64,000 bases of DNA, taken from positions 8,018,673 to 8,082,672 of the forward strand of contig NC_134022.1 in NCBI RefSeq assembly GCF_040712315.1, read 5' to 3'. The notes under the pieces were generated by a model. It was not told where the DNA came from and made no database searches. It saw only the letters and a program-made list of their open reading frames with translations. The position numbers were made by a program, and so were the translations under genes. The first letter of the stretch is position 1; each line of letters opens with the position of its first letter. Shown here piece after piece: positions 14,001 to 25,800 of this stretch. The stretch comes from Castanea sativa (taxonomy: Eukaryota > Streptophyta > Magnoliopsida > Fagales > Fagaceae).

Positions 14001-16161
14001 ATTAGAGGGAAGAGAACCTCAAGCGGTTAGGATCTGTTCAGTAGTACGTAAGATGTGGAAAGCATACGAGTTTGACAGGAAAATCCTAACTCTAAATGTT
14101 AGTCGCAAGCATAAACTTTAATTTCTTGTGAAAGAGTCTGTTGATATTCTGAATAGTATTTTCCATTCTCAGGTTCCTTCAAGCCAAAGACATGTGTATT
14201 TTGCTTGGAGCGAAGCTGATGGGAGAGAACCACAAACTCCAAACAAATCTATTTTAAAGTTGAGAGGGCTCTCTTCAAGTAGTTCTGCATCTGATGAGAG
14301 AAGATTTGTTAAACATAGCGTCAACTTTTTGAAGATCTGGAGTAGTGAACAAGAATCAAAAGAGCGATGCACATTGTGCAAAAAACAGGTTTTCTACTAA
14401 TTACCTTACTGTACTTATTACCATTCAAGTTTTTTTTTTCCTTCTCCTGCTTAATTATGCAAGGCATTAGAGATTTTACATTTCTGTAATGCTGCAGTCA
14501 CAATAAAGAAATGTCATTTTGTTTTTCAGGTTATGCAAGATGGTGGATTGTGTAGCATTTGGAGACCTGTTTGCCCAGATGGGTAATTGCATAATCTATT
14601 TTCTTTTTCCTCATTTGAGTTCATATGAAGTCATTGCACTTTCTTCTCTTTTACAGCGACCATAACTTTTGCAACTTTCTATAAATTACTTGTAGGACCT
14701 GTTTAGTTTCTGCTGTGCATGTGTTTTATTGTTGGCCACAACCCCAGTTCGGTCCCAGTTCAGTTTCACTAAAAACCAAATGTTTAGATTTGCATTAAGA
14801 GCTTCTTAGAAGTGATAGATTCTATTCTCTTGAAGAGAGCAGATGGAGTATTTGTATAATTTTTCAGTTACTTGTTGTAGAGGAACTTGATTCAGTTCCA
14901 GAAGCTTCCTTGACATTGTTAGTTGACTGGAAAAGGACACAATATTGATAAAATACAGATGACTAGAGCTATAAAGCTAATATGATAAAAGGGTGGAGGG
15001 TAGATCTTATTAGGTTCAATTCCTATTGTTCTTGTACAGTACAACCCGGGGAAAAAATGCCTGTGTAAGTTGTGAGCTTAACTTAATTCAAATAATTTAA
15101 AACATGAATCTAAGATAGGAATCTGAATTTATTTTTCGAGCTTTAGAAAGTATGCTTTTGCAACATCTGATGCTTCTAGTGTGCTCAATATCATACATGA
15201 AACTTTAAAATGGCTTTGCTTCCTTCAGGTATGTCTCGATTGGGGACATTGCTCGTGTTGGTAGCCATCCTCCGAATGTTGCTGCTGTTTATCGTAATAC
15301 TGACAGATTGTTCGCTCTTCCAGTGGGTTATGACCTGGTAAGAAATTTATTGTCAATTACAATAATATGACCAACTTTAGTAGCACTATCTTTTGCACTT
15401 ACTACCTTTTGTGCTTAATGAGGCTATTGCTGCCCAATAGTATTTGAATTGCTAGTTCTCTTCATTTCTAGCTGGCAAGGGAAACATACTATATGTGAGA
15501 CATCATTTTGTTGATATATAAGACACAATTGAGATTTGAAAAGAGAGACTGGAAACTTGATCATGTATCTTCTTATTGTCTGACTGTGTGTGTGTGTGTG
15601 TAACCTTTATTTCTTGCTCATCATAAGCTCATTAGAGATTGAGTTTGTTCACTGTTATTCTTAAACCATTTTATCACATCACTCTGGGCAGTTACTGAGC
15701 AAATATTTGCATATTGTGGTTGATGATTTTGTCACTAACATGACTACTAGATCCATAGGCTCTCTGGTTCGTTAATTAATGAAAAGAGAGTAAGACTCTT
15801 GTTACACGTGCAGGTATGGAGGAACTGCTTAGATGACTACACAACTCCAGTATCAATTTGGCATCCACGGGCTCCAGAGGGATATGTTTCTCCAGGATGC
15901 ATTGCTGTTGCCAATTTCACACTGCCAGAACCTGATTCAGTGTACTGTGTAGCTGAATCACTTTCAGAGGAGACGGTATTTGAAGAGCAGAAGGTTTGGT
16001 CTGCACCAGATTCATACCCATGGGCTTGTCATATATATCAAGTTCAGAGTGATGCACTTCACTTTGTTTCTCTTAGACAAAAGAAGGAAGAATCTGACTG
16101 GAAGCCCATGAGGGTTGTTGATGACCCTCAGCCTCTGCAGCAGTCTTCAGTTGCACAGTGA
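2083..16161 (+). CDS. VPS13: VPS13-like intermembrane lipid transfer protein, C-terminal 1446 residues (5' part outside window)
   Basis: VPS13 proteins are very large bridge-like proteins that move lipids between membranes at contact sites. Exons read here: 2083-2850, 2948-3021, 3177-3525, 3615-3713, 3788-3943, 5734-5915, 6033-6554, 8064-8241, 8345-8481, 9274-9400, 12493-12714, 12791-13150, 13520-13678, 13816-14097, 14173-14388, 14530-14582, 15229-15337, 15814-16161. They sum to 4341 bases with no phase error. Seen: LPMGWEWIDDWHLD near the start; an SHR-BD-like region (about residues 430-720 of this fragment, with TFTNRLGQDIYIKF and DTNWSFPVQI); the conserved VPS13 C-terminal region at about 939-1058 (GIIQGTEALAQGFAFG, GFVVQPVSGALDFFSL); a PH-like segment at about 1060-1150 (MWDVPWEELMAVEL); and a tail at 1278-1446 resembling the plant DUF946/Vps62 domain (WHPRAPEGYVSPGCIAV). 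That tail suggests the plant VPS13M type rather than SHRUBBY, which is inference. The N-terminal chorein part is not in the window. Confidence 0.93.
4489..4500 (+). mobile_element. LTR retroelement remnant: primer-binding-site-like word
   Basis: TGGTATAAGAGC differs by one base from TGGTATCAGAGC, the primer binding site complementary to the 3' end of initiator tRNA-Met used by many plant LTR elements. It lies in the 1.8-kb intron 3944-5733 of the VPS13 gene. That intron also has an AATAAA-containing block near 4860-4910 that looks LTR-like. No gag or pol frame remains and element ends were not defined. Confidence 0.35.
7293..7965. repeat. Direct segmental duplication with TRIM LTR pieces, in a VPS13 intron
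   Basis: A block at about 7432-7590 (ACCAAATAGAAACTTGTTGG, GGTAGACCGTCAAATATG, ATGAGAGAATTC) recurs at about 7812-7965 with scattered changes. Each copy is preceded by a degenerate minus-strand TRIM LTR-like stretch (ACTTGT..TAAAAGTCTA, AATTTAATC..TTTAACCATTAT) at about 7330-7430 and 7743-7816. The pieces between (AATAAATGGGCCCAACA, GAAGCAGGGTTCAAATTCAG) resemble the internal part of the TRIM near 10 kb. Confidence 0.65.
9041..9060 (+). repeat. Poly-C tract (one T interruption)
   Basis: Five C, one T, fourteen C, inside VPS13 intron 8482-9273. It is the first of two long C runs in this intron. Confidence 0.9.
9248..9264 (+). repeat. C17 run forming the polypyrimidine tract of a splice acceptor
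   Basis: Seventeen C are followed by six T and CAG, immediately ahead of the exon at 9274-9400. The tract is where the polypyrimidine tract of the acceptor should be. Plant tracts are normally U-rich, so a C-only core is unusual. Confidence 0.9.
9996..10724 (-). mobile_element. TRIM-type miniature LTR retrotransposon, tandem LTR-internal-LTR-internal-LTR
   Basis: Minus strand. Three similar LTRs of about 77 bp lie at 10648-10724, 10338-10414 and about 9996-10074, each starting TGTTAGAA. The word GCTTTGATACCA at 10636-10647 is the complement of TGGTATCAAAGC, a near match to the initiator tRNA-Met primer binding site, directly after the first LTR. A purine run GAGGGGGAG (plus-strand CTCCCCCTC, 10415-10423) sits directly before the second LTR, and a similar one before the third. 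The internal parts are only about 230-260 bp and non-coding, so the element is non-autonomous. It lies in VPS13 intron 9401-12492. Confidence 0.75.
10116..10266. mobile_element. Small insertion nested in the TRIM internal region
   Basis: The TRIM word that should read roughly CTTAATAAGTG followed by GGGCCC is interrupted. AATAAGTG ends at 10115 and ACTAAGTG resumes at 10267-10274, a near 8-bp duplication. The insert ends in CCCAAACGGGCACT-like sequence, common at ends of hAT-type MITEs. Its left end is less clear. Confidence 0.4.
11973..12160 (+). mobile_element. tRNA-derived SINE
   Basis: An A-box-like stretch TGGCCTAGTGGTTGG lies near 11977-11991 and a B-box-like stretch GGGTTTGATCC at 12025-12035, spaced as in a tRNA promoter. 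A non-tRNA body follows and ends in A8 after ATGTCATC. No clear target duplication was found. It sits in VPS13 intron 9401-12492. Confidence 0.72.
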
Positions 16162-16456
16162 ATATTATCTTCCTATTAGAGTTAGTGCCTTTGGTTTGGG
16201 TTGTTTATGAAAGACTATTGCTCAGGATGCATATATTTGGTTTGTACAGTGACAGTAGTCTCTCTTGTCCTGATCTTTTTCAAAATTGTATCTTTCATGG
16301 TCCGGCCAACATGATAAATAGTTCACCCTCATAAAGATCTCTCACTAGTATGATATTTGCATGGGAGAAAAAAAAGAAGGATAAACATATGAGTGCTCAC
16401 AAAAAACAGCAAAGTGTCACCTTTTTTTCCACTGGGGAGCCGGTGTTCGGTAGGTA

Positions 16457-16620
16457 GGTGAATAGCTTATTTCTGATGGTATCACCGTCACGAACTCTTT
16501 GTATACAATGATTTTGGTTGAAAGAGAAGATTTTGAGGTTGGTGAATAGTTTATTTTTGATGGTATCACCATCATGAACTCTTTGTATACAACGGTTTTG
16601 GTTGAAAGAAGATTTTGAGA
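16457..16620. repeat. Two tandem units of about 84 bp
   Basis: The unit starts GGTGAATAG at 16457 and again at 16541. Both carry GATGGTATCACC, GAACTCTTTGTATACAA and TTTTGGTTGAAAG. The second copy is a few bases shorter near its end and differs at scattered sites. Confidence 0.88.
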
Positions 16621-16971
16621 CTGTAAATGTCTGATCTTTTATTGAGCAAGAGGCAAGACAATGCAACTAGAAAGAAAATTTATTTCTAGTAATTGAAAAA
16701 GATTCAATAAGCATATGAACTAAAATTGTAAGATGTCTTGGAATTAAAACCTAAAACGAAGGTAGCAATGGACATAATCGCCAGGTTTGTAAACGAACAA
16801 TATGAAATATCTCCTCATTCTCGTTAACGAAAACTAACATTGAACTAGCATTTCTAGCTTGACCATGGATAGGGTTTAGGGCTCTTGATTGGTTGGCGTG
16901 GCATGTAGAGAATAACACAAGGATGGTGGGTTGGAGGGATTATGGAAGAAGATGATGTGTTTATAAGGTTA

Positions 16972-16973
<2 letters not shown>

Positions 16974-17002
<29 letters not shown>
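16974..17002. repeat. TA dinucleotide microsatellite
   Basis: Uninterrupted AT/TA repeat of about 14 units in the intergenic region. Confidence 0.95.
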
Positions 17003-17005
<3 letters not shown>

Positions 17006-18196
17006 CTTGCAACTTTTGTCTATAAATAGAAAGAAAAAGGGAGAAAATAGTCTCTAAGTTGAACATGGAAGAGTAAGAAATACCGAAAATAGAAGTCCTA
17101 ATTTTGAATTAGGTATCCCCATTCGACCTGATTCCCATGTAGTGGTGCATTGAATCTCCTAGCTTAACTTGGCACCTGGAGCATAGACCACATCTCGTAC
17201 ACGTACTTATTTGGCCCCATCTACCTTGTTTCTCTCCATCACGCCATACTAATGGGATTATCTAACCATACATAATTCGACACTCATGTTTTCCAAAATC
17301 AAGTGAGGACATGAGCTCGAGCCTCGTTGGCAATTCGAGAACCTATGACTGAACCCCCTCTAACTTAGTCCCTTATAGGAATGTAGGTTGATTGTTACCT
17401 TCCTAGGATATCCAATTTAGTCACCCTTATTTTTGGAAAATAATGGCTGTCACTTTTATTTTTCCTCTGCCCTATGTGGCATCATTATTTATTATAAAAT
17501 GCACGGTCAAGATTAAAATAAGGATCTCCATCAAATATATCATCTTATTGTGTAAATGAAAATTTAATTTGTAAAATGATTTTTGTAAAATTTATTCTTT
17601 TTAACAATTATTACTCATGATTTTGTCTTTTATGTTTTTTATGGAGAAAAAATTCTTGCAATTCTTAATCACATTTAGTTGACCTTTTCACAAATTTACA
17701 TAGGATCTTAATTTTAACAACCATGACTTCTCATTGAGCAGTTGCATGTAACTACTCTTATAATTATGTATGACTCATAAGTATGTAGAATCTATATAGT
17801 GTATATGTGAATGACTATAACTTTTATAAGAAATAATTTTTCATAATTTTGGGATTCTAGATTTTTTTTTTTTTTGCCATATTTCCTCCAAAGATCAATG
17901 CCTATGGATCTAGTACCAACTAGTAGTTATATATATTTTTTCTTCCCTCCAGGAAGTTGAATTAAAACATTTGAATAATTTTTTTTAACAAACAAGGATA
18001 TCTAAACTTCTTCGAATATCTAATTATTTCTTTGAATGTATTTCACTATCCCACATGTTATTACATGAAAGAATCTCGTGGAGATAATCTCGTGAATATC
18101 ATAAAATTTTAGGAACCACTAAACTAGAGGTTAAACATTTGAATAATTAAATACCGTTCAAGTTTAACAATGCCATTTTAGAAGATAATTAAGGTC

Positions 18197-18204
18197 TATA
18201 AATA
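18197..18204 (+). promoter_or_regulatory. TATA box candidate of the EndoU-like gene
   Basis: TATAAATA lies 276 bp ahead of the ATG at 18480, with an untranslated leader rich in CTCACTCA and TCTC just before the start codon. The match to the plant TATA consensus is good; transcription start is not known. Confidence 0.45.
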
Positions 18205-18479
18205 AATAAGTGAATCAGCGTGACCTGTAAGTCAAAGAGAAATCACACATACACATGGGTCTCACGAGTTTGTCGGCAAAAGCATTAATTAGCAACGAAA
18301 TAGACCTTCGTATAATTTACAAGATTGCCATTACCCGCCATCGACCTCTCTTATCTTAACTTTATTCAACTAACTAACATTTTCTGTCTTTCTGATCTGT
18401 ACCATTCCGATCGGACACAAACAAACACTCACTCACTCACTCACTCAATTCCTATTTCTCTCTTCGTTGAACGTAAAAA

Positions 18480-19832
18480 ATGGAGGGTCTGATCAAAGGC
18501 TTGATCGACGTGGCACTCGGCCACGTCAACAACAACAACAACAACAACAACGACGACGAACAACGTGGCCCGCAGGACCGGGACGAACAGTCCAGATCCA
18601 CTTGGGCGCAAGTTAGCAACAACAAAAACCAACCATATATTTTCTTTTTTTTATTACTCTACTGCCACTGACTGTTGCTAAAATGCGCAGGTGGTGACCG
18701 GGGAGGAGGAAGACGACGATAGGCGTAGCGGTCATCGCACTCATCATGCTTCTTCTAATCAGGACCGTTGGAATAGACAGGTTTATAATATTCCCATTCC
18801 CATTCCCATTTTCCAATTTCCCTTTTTTGGGATTTGAATTTCAGTGGAATTGAAATGAAATGAAATGTGATTTCGCAGGAAAGCGCTGAATTGGGGAGTG
18901 AGGAGTGGAGGGTCTCCGGTTCAAGACCTTCCAGATCGCCCCAATACCAAAAGGTGATTTTTTTTTTTTTCTTTTTTTGAGTATTTGGGTTTATCTCTGA
19001 TTTGCAATTTTACATTGCATTTCATTAAATAATATGTGTGAGGGCAAGTGGGAGGGTTGTGCACTGAATACGACCTTTGTTGATTAGATTAAATGGAAAG
19101 AAAAAGAGATTTAGGTGGCAGTTCAAATGGCCATCAATGTGTATATTGTTTAGATGACTCAATGTTTTTTTTGATTGGTTAGTTACACACTCTCTCCATG
19201 GATCTTGAATCCATTATCTTACCCTCCACCTAGAACTTATAAGGGGGAGGAGGTGCTAGTTGAGTTGGAGCTAATTGGCATTTAGATGACTCAAGATAAC
19301 TCGTTGGTAATTTTTTAAGCAGGTCGTGTAACTATACATATGAATAGTTATTTGAGTCATCATGTAATTGGTTGGAAGAACTTTTTTTCTTTCAAATTAG
19401 TTTGAAGGACAATTCTGTCCATAAAATGGGATTTTTGCGTCCACCCACTTACGTGGTAGGACTCGGTTTTGGACACTATATGAGAGTGGTACCTTAAAAT
19501 GTAATATTTTTTTGAAGATATAAATGATGAAGTCCAAAATACCCTTGTAAGAAGTTTTATATCTAAGTAGCCCGTGAACTACCTGATTTATTGCTCAAGC
19601 ACATTACTATGCTACTTGGTTTTTACAATAAATTTTGCAACTGTGTAAGATCATGTGTTATACAAATTGTTTAGTTATACAAATTGTTTAGTGATGTTTT
19701 TTTTATTTGTATAATTAACAGGTAGGCCTTGGTATTAAACTGCCTTGAAAAGATGAAGTAGATGGGATACTTTGTTTGCTTCTAGAGGAGCTTTACTTTC
19801 ATTAAACAATTTCATGTAGAGGTCTCTTTATA

Positions 19833-19869
<37 letters not shown>

Positions 19870-22800
19870 GTGATCCTTGGTTGCTCCTATGCTGTCATAA
19901 AGATTACTTATTTGAAATGATTACATGCCTTTTTAGATTAATCAATAATTTAAAAAAAAAAAAAAACTCATGCATTAATCATAACAATCAGCATAATAGA
20001 ATCTGTCTCTTTTCTTTCTCATAAATATTGGATGTCTCTTTAATCTCTCCATAATGTTTATTCTTGTCAACATTTAAATGCAGACTGTGCATGAGGAGTA
20101 CGGAAAGGATGAAGATGTTGAGCAACAAGGATATAACAAAAACCATTGGAACAAAGAGGTTGATTTTGTTAATCTTATGATTAAAGTAAATATCCTGGAA
20201 TTTATTCTTAAGTTATTTAAATTTTTTGGTGGTATTGAACCCAGGAGAATGAAGTAGCGAATAATGACGGGTGGGAGACTGTTGGAAGAAAGCCTCAAAG
20301 GCAACCACACAAGGTTTTTTCCTATTCCATTCATTACACTTTGATAAGGCACATTAAAATGCATATTGGTCCTAGAATAGTATGATTTATGGACAAAATC
20401 ATCAATTTCTGTATAGGTTCTGGGGATACACCTTCCTTGTTAAGTTTCATAATGAGAATTACACATTCTTATAGTTGTACGTGTGAGTTGCCCACATGTG
20501 TGTACTAGGGTTCTACATGGTTCTCAGGTAGCCACAGACCTGAACCAAATTGACCAATATGGGTGCATATGGTTTGGTTCTTCACTGTAATAGTTTGATT
20601 CTAGGTTAAAATCATAAACTTGAACAATTCGGTCTGGTTCTTGGGTTAGGGGAGTGGGTTATCCCAACCAACCTGAACCAAATTATATATTAATAGAATC
20701 AATACAAATGATACCACACGTTTTAATATCATATATTATTACAATATTGAACAATAGGTGTATAATACTCTAACACTAGGTTTAGAAATATATTTTAAAT
20801 TTCTATGAAATTAATTAGTTTGTATTGAAGAAATTATCTGGATATGTTAACGATTTAGGCATATAAAGAAAATGTGTTAATTAAGTTATTTTTAGGATAT
20901 GTATTCCTTTAAATTTTTTTGGCGAGCTTCAAAAGTTGATTAAATTGTATTGAGCAAGGATATTTAAATACAATATTCTAAAAGTAAAATAGAAAGAAAC
21001 CCTTGGAACCCAACCTAACAAACCTAAAATATTTGGTATGGGTTGATTTTGTTTCACAAGTAATTTGTTTCAGTTCTGGGTCCAATTTTTTTTATAACCA
21101 AATGAGTTCATCTGATTCTTATATTCCTCAGTAGCAAATCAAAATGAACTGAGTTGCACCCTTAGTGTACATGAATGCATGGGAGAGAGAACTGTTGTTA
21201 GGTTAAAAGGAGATTATTTTTTTATAAGTAGATAAATTTTTTTTAAAGAGACTCAAATCAAGTACACAGGAATTATACAAGAAAAGAGAGCTAAAGAAAA
21301 CAAGCAAGAAAAAACAAAACGATAAGCTTGCACCTAAGGAGTATGTAACATCGAAAAAGTCATTTGAGCACATCATCCACTCATATAAGGACTTCAAAAA
21401 CTTTAGCTTCATCATGCTGAGTTAAAAAATCTCTGATTTCGTTCATGCCAAATACATTTCATGAGAGACAATGGGACCACTAACCAAATGCCCTTGCTGT
21501 ACCTCCTCCCATACCTCTCCAACCAGCTCAACATAAGTTCTTTTACTGAATATGGAACCACCCAAGAAAACACCAAACAAACAGAAAATCATGGACCATA
21601 AATCCCAAGCCACCTTACACTACATTTACACATGAAGCACTGTTTCATAATGATAACATCCCTCTTATGTAACTGGTCAGCAGTCAAGATTTTCTGGAGA
21701 ATCACACACCAAACAATGAAAGCCACCCTTGGTGGGACGGGAGTTTTCCAGATACACTTACATGGAAACTAAGACCCACCCCCCTGCAAAACCTTGCAAA
21801 AGCTTTTCAATTGGAATTTCTTTCGCGAAGAAGGTACCCAAATCAATGTAAAAAAAAAATTAGAAAAGGAAAATAGATAGACGCATAAGAAGATATGTAC
21901 TATCCCTTTTCAAAGAATACAATCACAAAGAGAGAGAAAGAGAGTCAATAAAATCAAGAAATGACATTGAATGAAGGTTTCCTAGAGCGCACATCCAGTC
22001 ATGCAAATTCTGTAAAATATGCTCTTTGATTACATAAGGGGGATGCAACTCCATCAAAGACCCACTTGTTTCTTTCTTACCACAAATTCCACATGACACA
22101 TAGAGGCAAAGCTCATCACACCTTCGTTGTTCTATGGTGTTGAAACCATCCTTACCAATACTCCAGCAACTCAACCACAGATTTGGACATCACCCAAGCT
22201 AGCCCAAACAATGTGAGGATGAAGGACCATATATCTATTGCCATGGTTAAATGAAGGAGTAGGTGATGTATAGACTCACCACTGATTTTACATGTAGAAC
22301 ACCAATCAACTATCAATATGTGCCTCCTTTGAAAGTTGTCAATTGTTAATATTTTCCCAAGGCCTGCAGTCCACAAAAAATATTCCCACCTTTAGTGGGA
22401 CCTTGGCCTACCAGCTGCTCTTTCAAGGAAAAGAAATGCCAGTACAACCCCTAAGGGGAATGTAGTATGTGATCATATGTCAAACACTCCTTTGTTTGAA
22501 GGATTTCCATAAGGCTTTCTCTTGACCTAGCGAGGAGGGCAGATTAGCATAGAGCACTTCAAAAAAAGAAAAGAATCGATTGATTCCAACTCCCAATCCT
22601 GAAAATCTAGATAAAGTGAGGATTCCAATGCCGAACCTCTCCCTTAGATGGGTTGGCTAGATAAGATGCTACTGAGACCTCCTTGTCCACCGCTAGTGTA
22701 AACAGGTCTTGGGCAAAATTCTTAAGCAAGCCCTCCAGGTCTGGGAACAAGTCTTTAAGTGAGCGGTCATCATACCAAACATTTCCTCCAAAACCTCACT

Positions 22801-25800
22801 CTAGAACCATCTCGTACCTCAAACCATTAGAATTTGGAGAAACAATCCCATCCCCCACATATATTCTTCCATAAACAGGCTCCATGTGGACCCTGAATCT
22901 GCTGTGTAGTCCAATCTCCCCATCATTCACCATATTTCGTAAAAATTACTCTCCTCCAAAGATGGTATCCTTCCACTCCAAATTTTTAGAGCCATTTCTC
23001 TAGAAGAGCTTGGTTAAAAGAACTAATCTTTCTGATACCCAAACCACCCTCTTTCATAGGGGAGCATAACACTTTCCATTCTACCAAATAGAACTTTTTG
23101 GTGTCACCAAACTCCCCATAAGAAGTCCCTTAGAAGTTTCTCCAACTCATTGGTCACATGAGCATAGGCAATCGGAACAGTGACATAAAATAGGTAGGGA
23201 TAGAAGATAATGTACTCTTAATCAAGGTCACTCTTCCTATCTTGTATAGGTACAAAATTTTCTACCCTGCTAACTGTTTTCCCACCTTTTCCACAACAGG
23301 ACACCAAATATTGTTGACTTTAAAAGTAGAACCCAAAGGTAGGCCTATGTAGGTCAGAGGTATGATCCAACCTTACAGCCAAGAATATTAACAAGACCCA
23401 TCAAATTCACTCTTGTTTAGATTGACTTTTAGTCTGGACACAGATGCAAAGCAAATAAAAACACAACAAATATAACAAGTTGTTCAAGTGAGGCATCAAA
23501 AAAAACCAAGGTGTCATCTGTAAAGAGGAGGTGAGAAATATCAACAACTCTTTTGCTATCCATCCCATCTTTAAAAATCATACTCAAACCACCATCTATT
23601 GCTCTTTTGTATCATTCTACTCAAATTCTCCATAATCAAGATAAACACCAAAGGGTACAAAGTGTTCCCTTTACTTAGTCCCATGAGATTTTGAAGCATA
23701 ATGTTAAAGAACCATTAACCATGATGTTAACCGAACAGTTGAAATGAAATACTAGATTTATATTGTCCATTTTGTGCCAAAACCACATGCAAAACCAACC
23801 ATCAGTATATGCTTGGTTTCTATTTTGATGTTATATGGTGGTTTTTAGTGAGGCAGCAAGGTGTCATTACCTTGAGAAACAGAGATTGGGCATGTTACTC
23901 TGAAATAACACCAATCTAGATTGGAATTAATCTGCAAAAATTCTGGCCCAAAGTTGATATATATTATGGATAAGTTGACATATATGTAGAAGTCAGGTCA
24001 AGAAAGTTGTATGATCTCTCTCTCCATATATATATTTGGAACATGACTCTTTGGTGTCCACTTTTTTATACTTCCAAAAATAAACCTATTAATTGAAAAT
24101 TAATTAATAAAAATTCACAATAACAAGGATATAAAAGTAAATTGAATCATTTAAATCACCTAAAAAATAAGACTCTTTCATGTCCACTTGTTAATACTAC
24201 CAAAAACTAACCCTGTTTACCTAATTCAAAGTGATTTAGTAAAAATCCAAAACAAAAGTAAATTGAATAATTCAAAGTCATCACAAAAACCATGACACCA
24301 TATACTACTCTTTCTCCAATTTCAAATCTCCTTACTTTTAACCATTAATTAAGGGATAATAGCGTGTGTGAGGAGGCTAGTTTTAATTAATTGCATTTTT
24401 ACTATGTTAATCTGATTAGAAACTTGGATTTTCTTGTCTTAGTTGAACATGTAGTATCATAAGATGCTGCATTATGAGTTTGAAAAGATTTGTTGTTATG
24501 GTCAATGTCTCTTTGATTCACTGCGATCAACACATTGACAGATTCAGAAGGATCAATGGCATGGATACAAGCGGCCTGCCAGTGAACAAGAATACTCTGA
24601 TGAGGTTGAGATTGGTGATAGCATAGAACCCTCAGAAGAGGAGCTTGCTGACCTGTCACAAGCTTGCAACAAGCTTTGGGAACTTGATTTAAACCGTTTA
24701 GTACCTGGTAAGGACTATGAAATTGACTGTGGCGAAGGGAAGAAGGTCTACCAAAAGGAAGATATGGCACAAGGTAGCCTATTTAGCCGGCTGAGTGAAG
24801 ACATATTCAGGAGACCTACTTTCTCCCGTTTCTTTTCTCTTCTAGATAATTATAACCCAGATCAAGGGCACAAAGAAGTTGTCACATCTGAAGAGAGGCA
24901 AGAGCAAGCTGCATTCATAGAAGAAATTAGTAGAACTGCACCAATCAAGTACCTTCACAAGTATCTGTCATCCAAAGGAGTTGTACCTGAGAACTATCAA
25001 GATTTTAAAAGAAGGATGACTAGTCTCTGGTTTGATCTTTATGGCCGAGGTGGTACCTCTGGTTCCTCTTCTGCTTTTGAACATGTATTTGTTGGAGAAA
25101 TCAAGCAACGTGGTGAACAAGAGGTTTCTGGCTTCCACAACTGGCTTCAGGTTTGTCTTGTTACTTACATTTTCCCTATGTCTGAACAAATTCATGCTTA
25201 TGTCTCGAATACTATGTTGATTTTAAGTTTGACATTTCACACAAACAGAAGTAATTATCAAAATGAAATGGGCAAATTACACCAACCTTCGTTGATGTTT
25301 CACAAAATGACTCTCTCTTTAAGCATTTTGAGAAATGACACTCCCCCTTATGATTTGTCTACTTGGGGTTTGTTTAAATGAGTAGGAATCTTTTCTAAAA
25401 ATGGAATATTCCGTTAGGGAAGTAACTGAGAGAGTGGGCATGGATTTTTCTGTTGCATTCATAAAAACCTTAAGGGGGAGACTACATTTTTTGAAAATTT
25501 TTGGGGAATGTCATTTCACAAGGCTTTAAGGGAGCTTGTAATTTACCCAAATAAAAATAATTAATTGAAGAAAAATGTATTTGTTTGCAAATGCATATGG
25601 ATATAAATCAAACATTACTTTTTTCTATGGAAAATAATAATTGATTTCTAAGTCAGATGCTTGGAATTGATGATGTATATAGTAAAGGATTAAGTTGTAA
25701 GAAATTTTCTAGGGCTAATGGTTGTTCTTTGTTGTCAATCTTTCATGTTGGCTATCAAGTGGATTTAATTTTCTCTGAAGTTGACTCTAGCCCAGCACCC

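Larger units (their letters stand above)
16162..18479. other. Intergenic region between VPS13-like and EndoU-like genes
   Basis: Contains the 3' untranslated region of the VPS13-like gene, then a tandem duplication (16457-16620) and a TA microsatellite (16974-17002). The promoter and 5' leader of the EndoU-like gene occupy the right end. No protein-coding frame is believable here. Confidence 0.7.

Noticed and set aside
21923..22376. Minus-strand frames of 74-83 codons as separate genes
   Set aside because: They are pieces of the decayed LINE (zf-RVT-like region), not independent genes.
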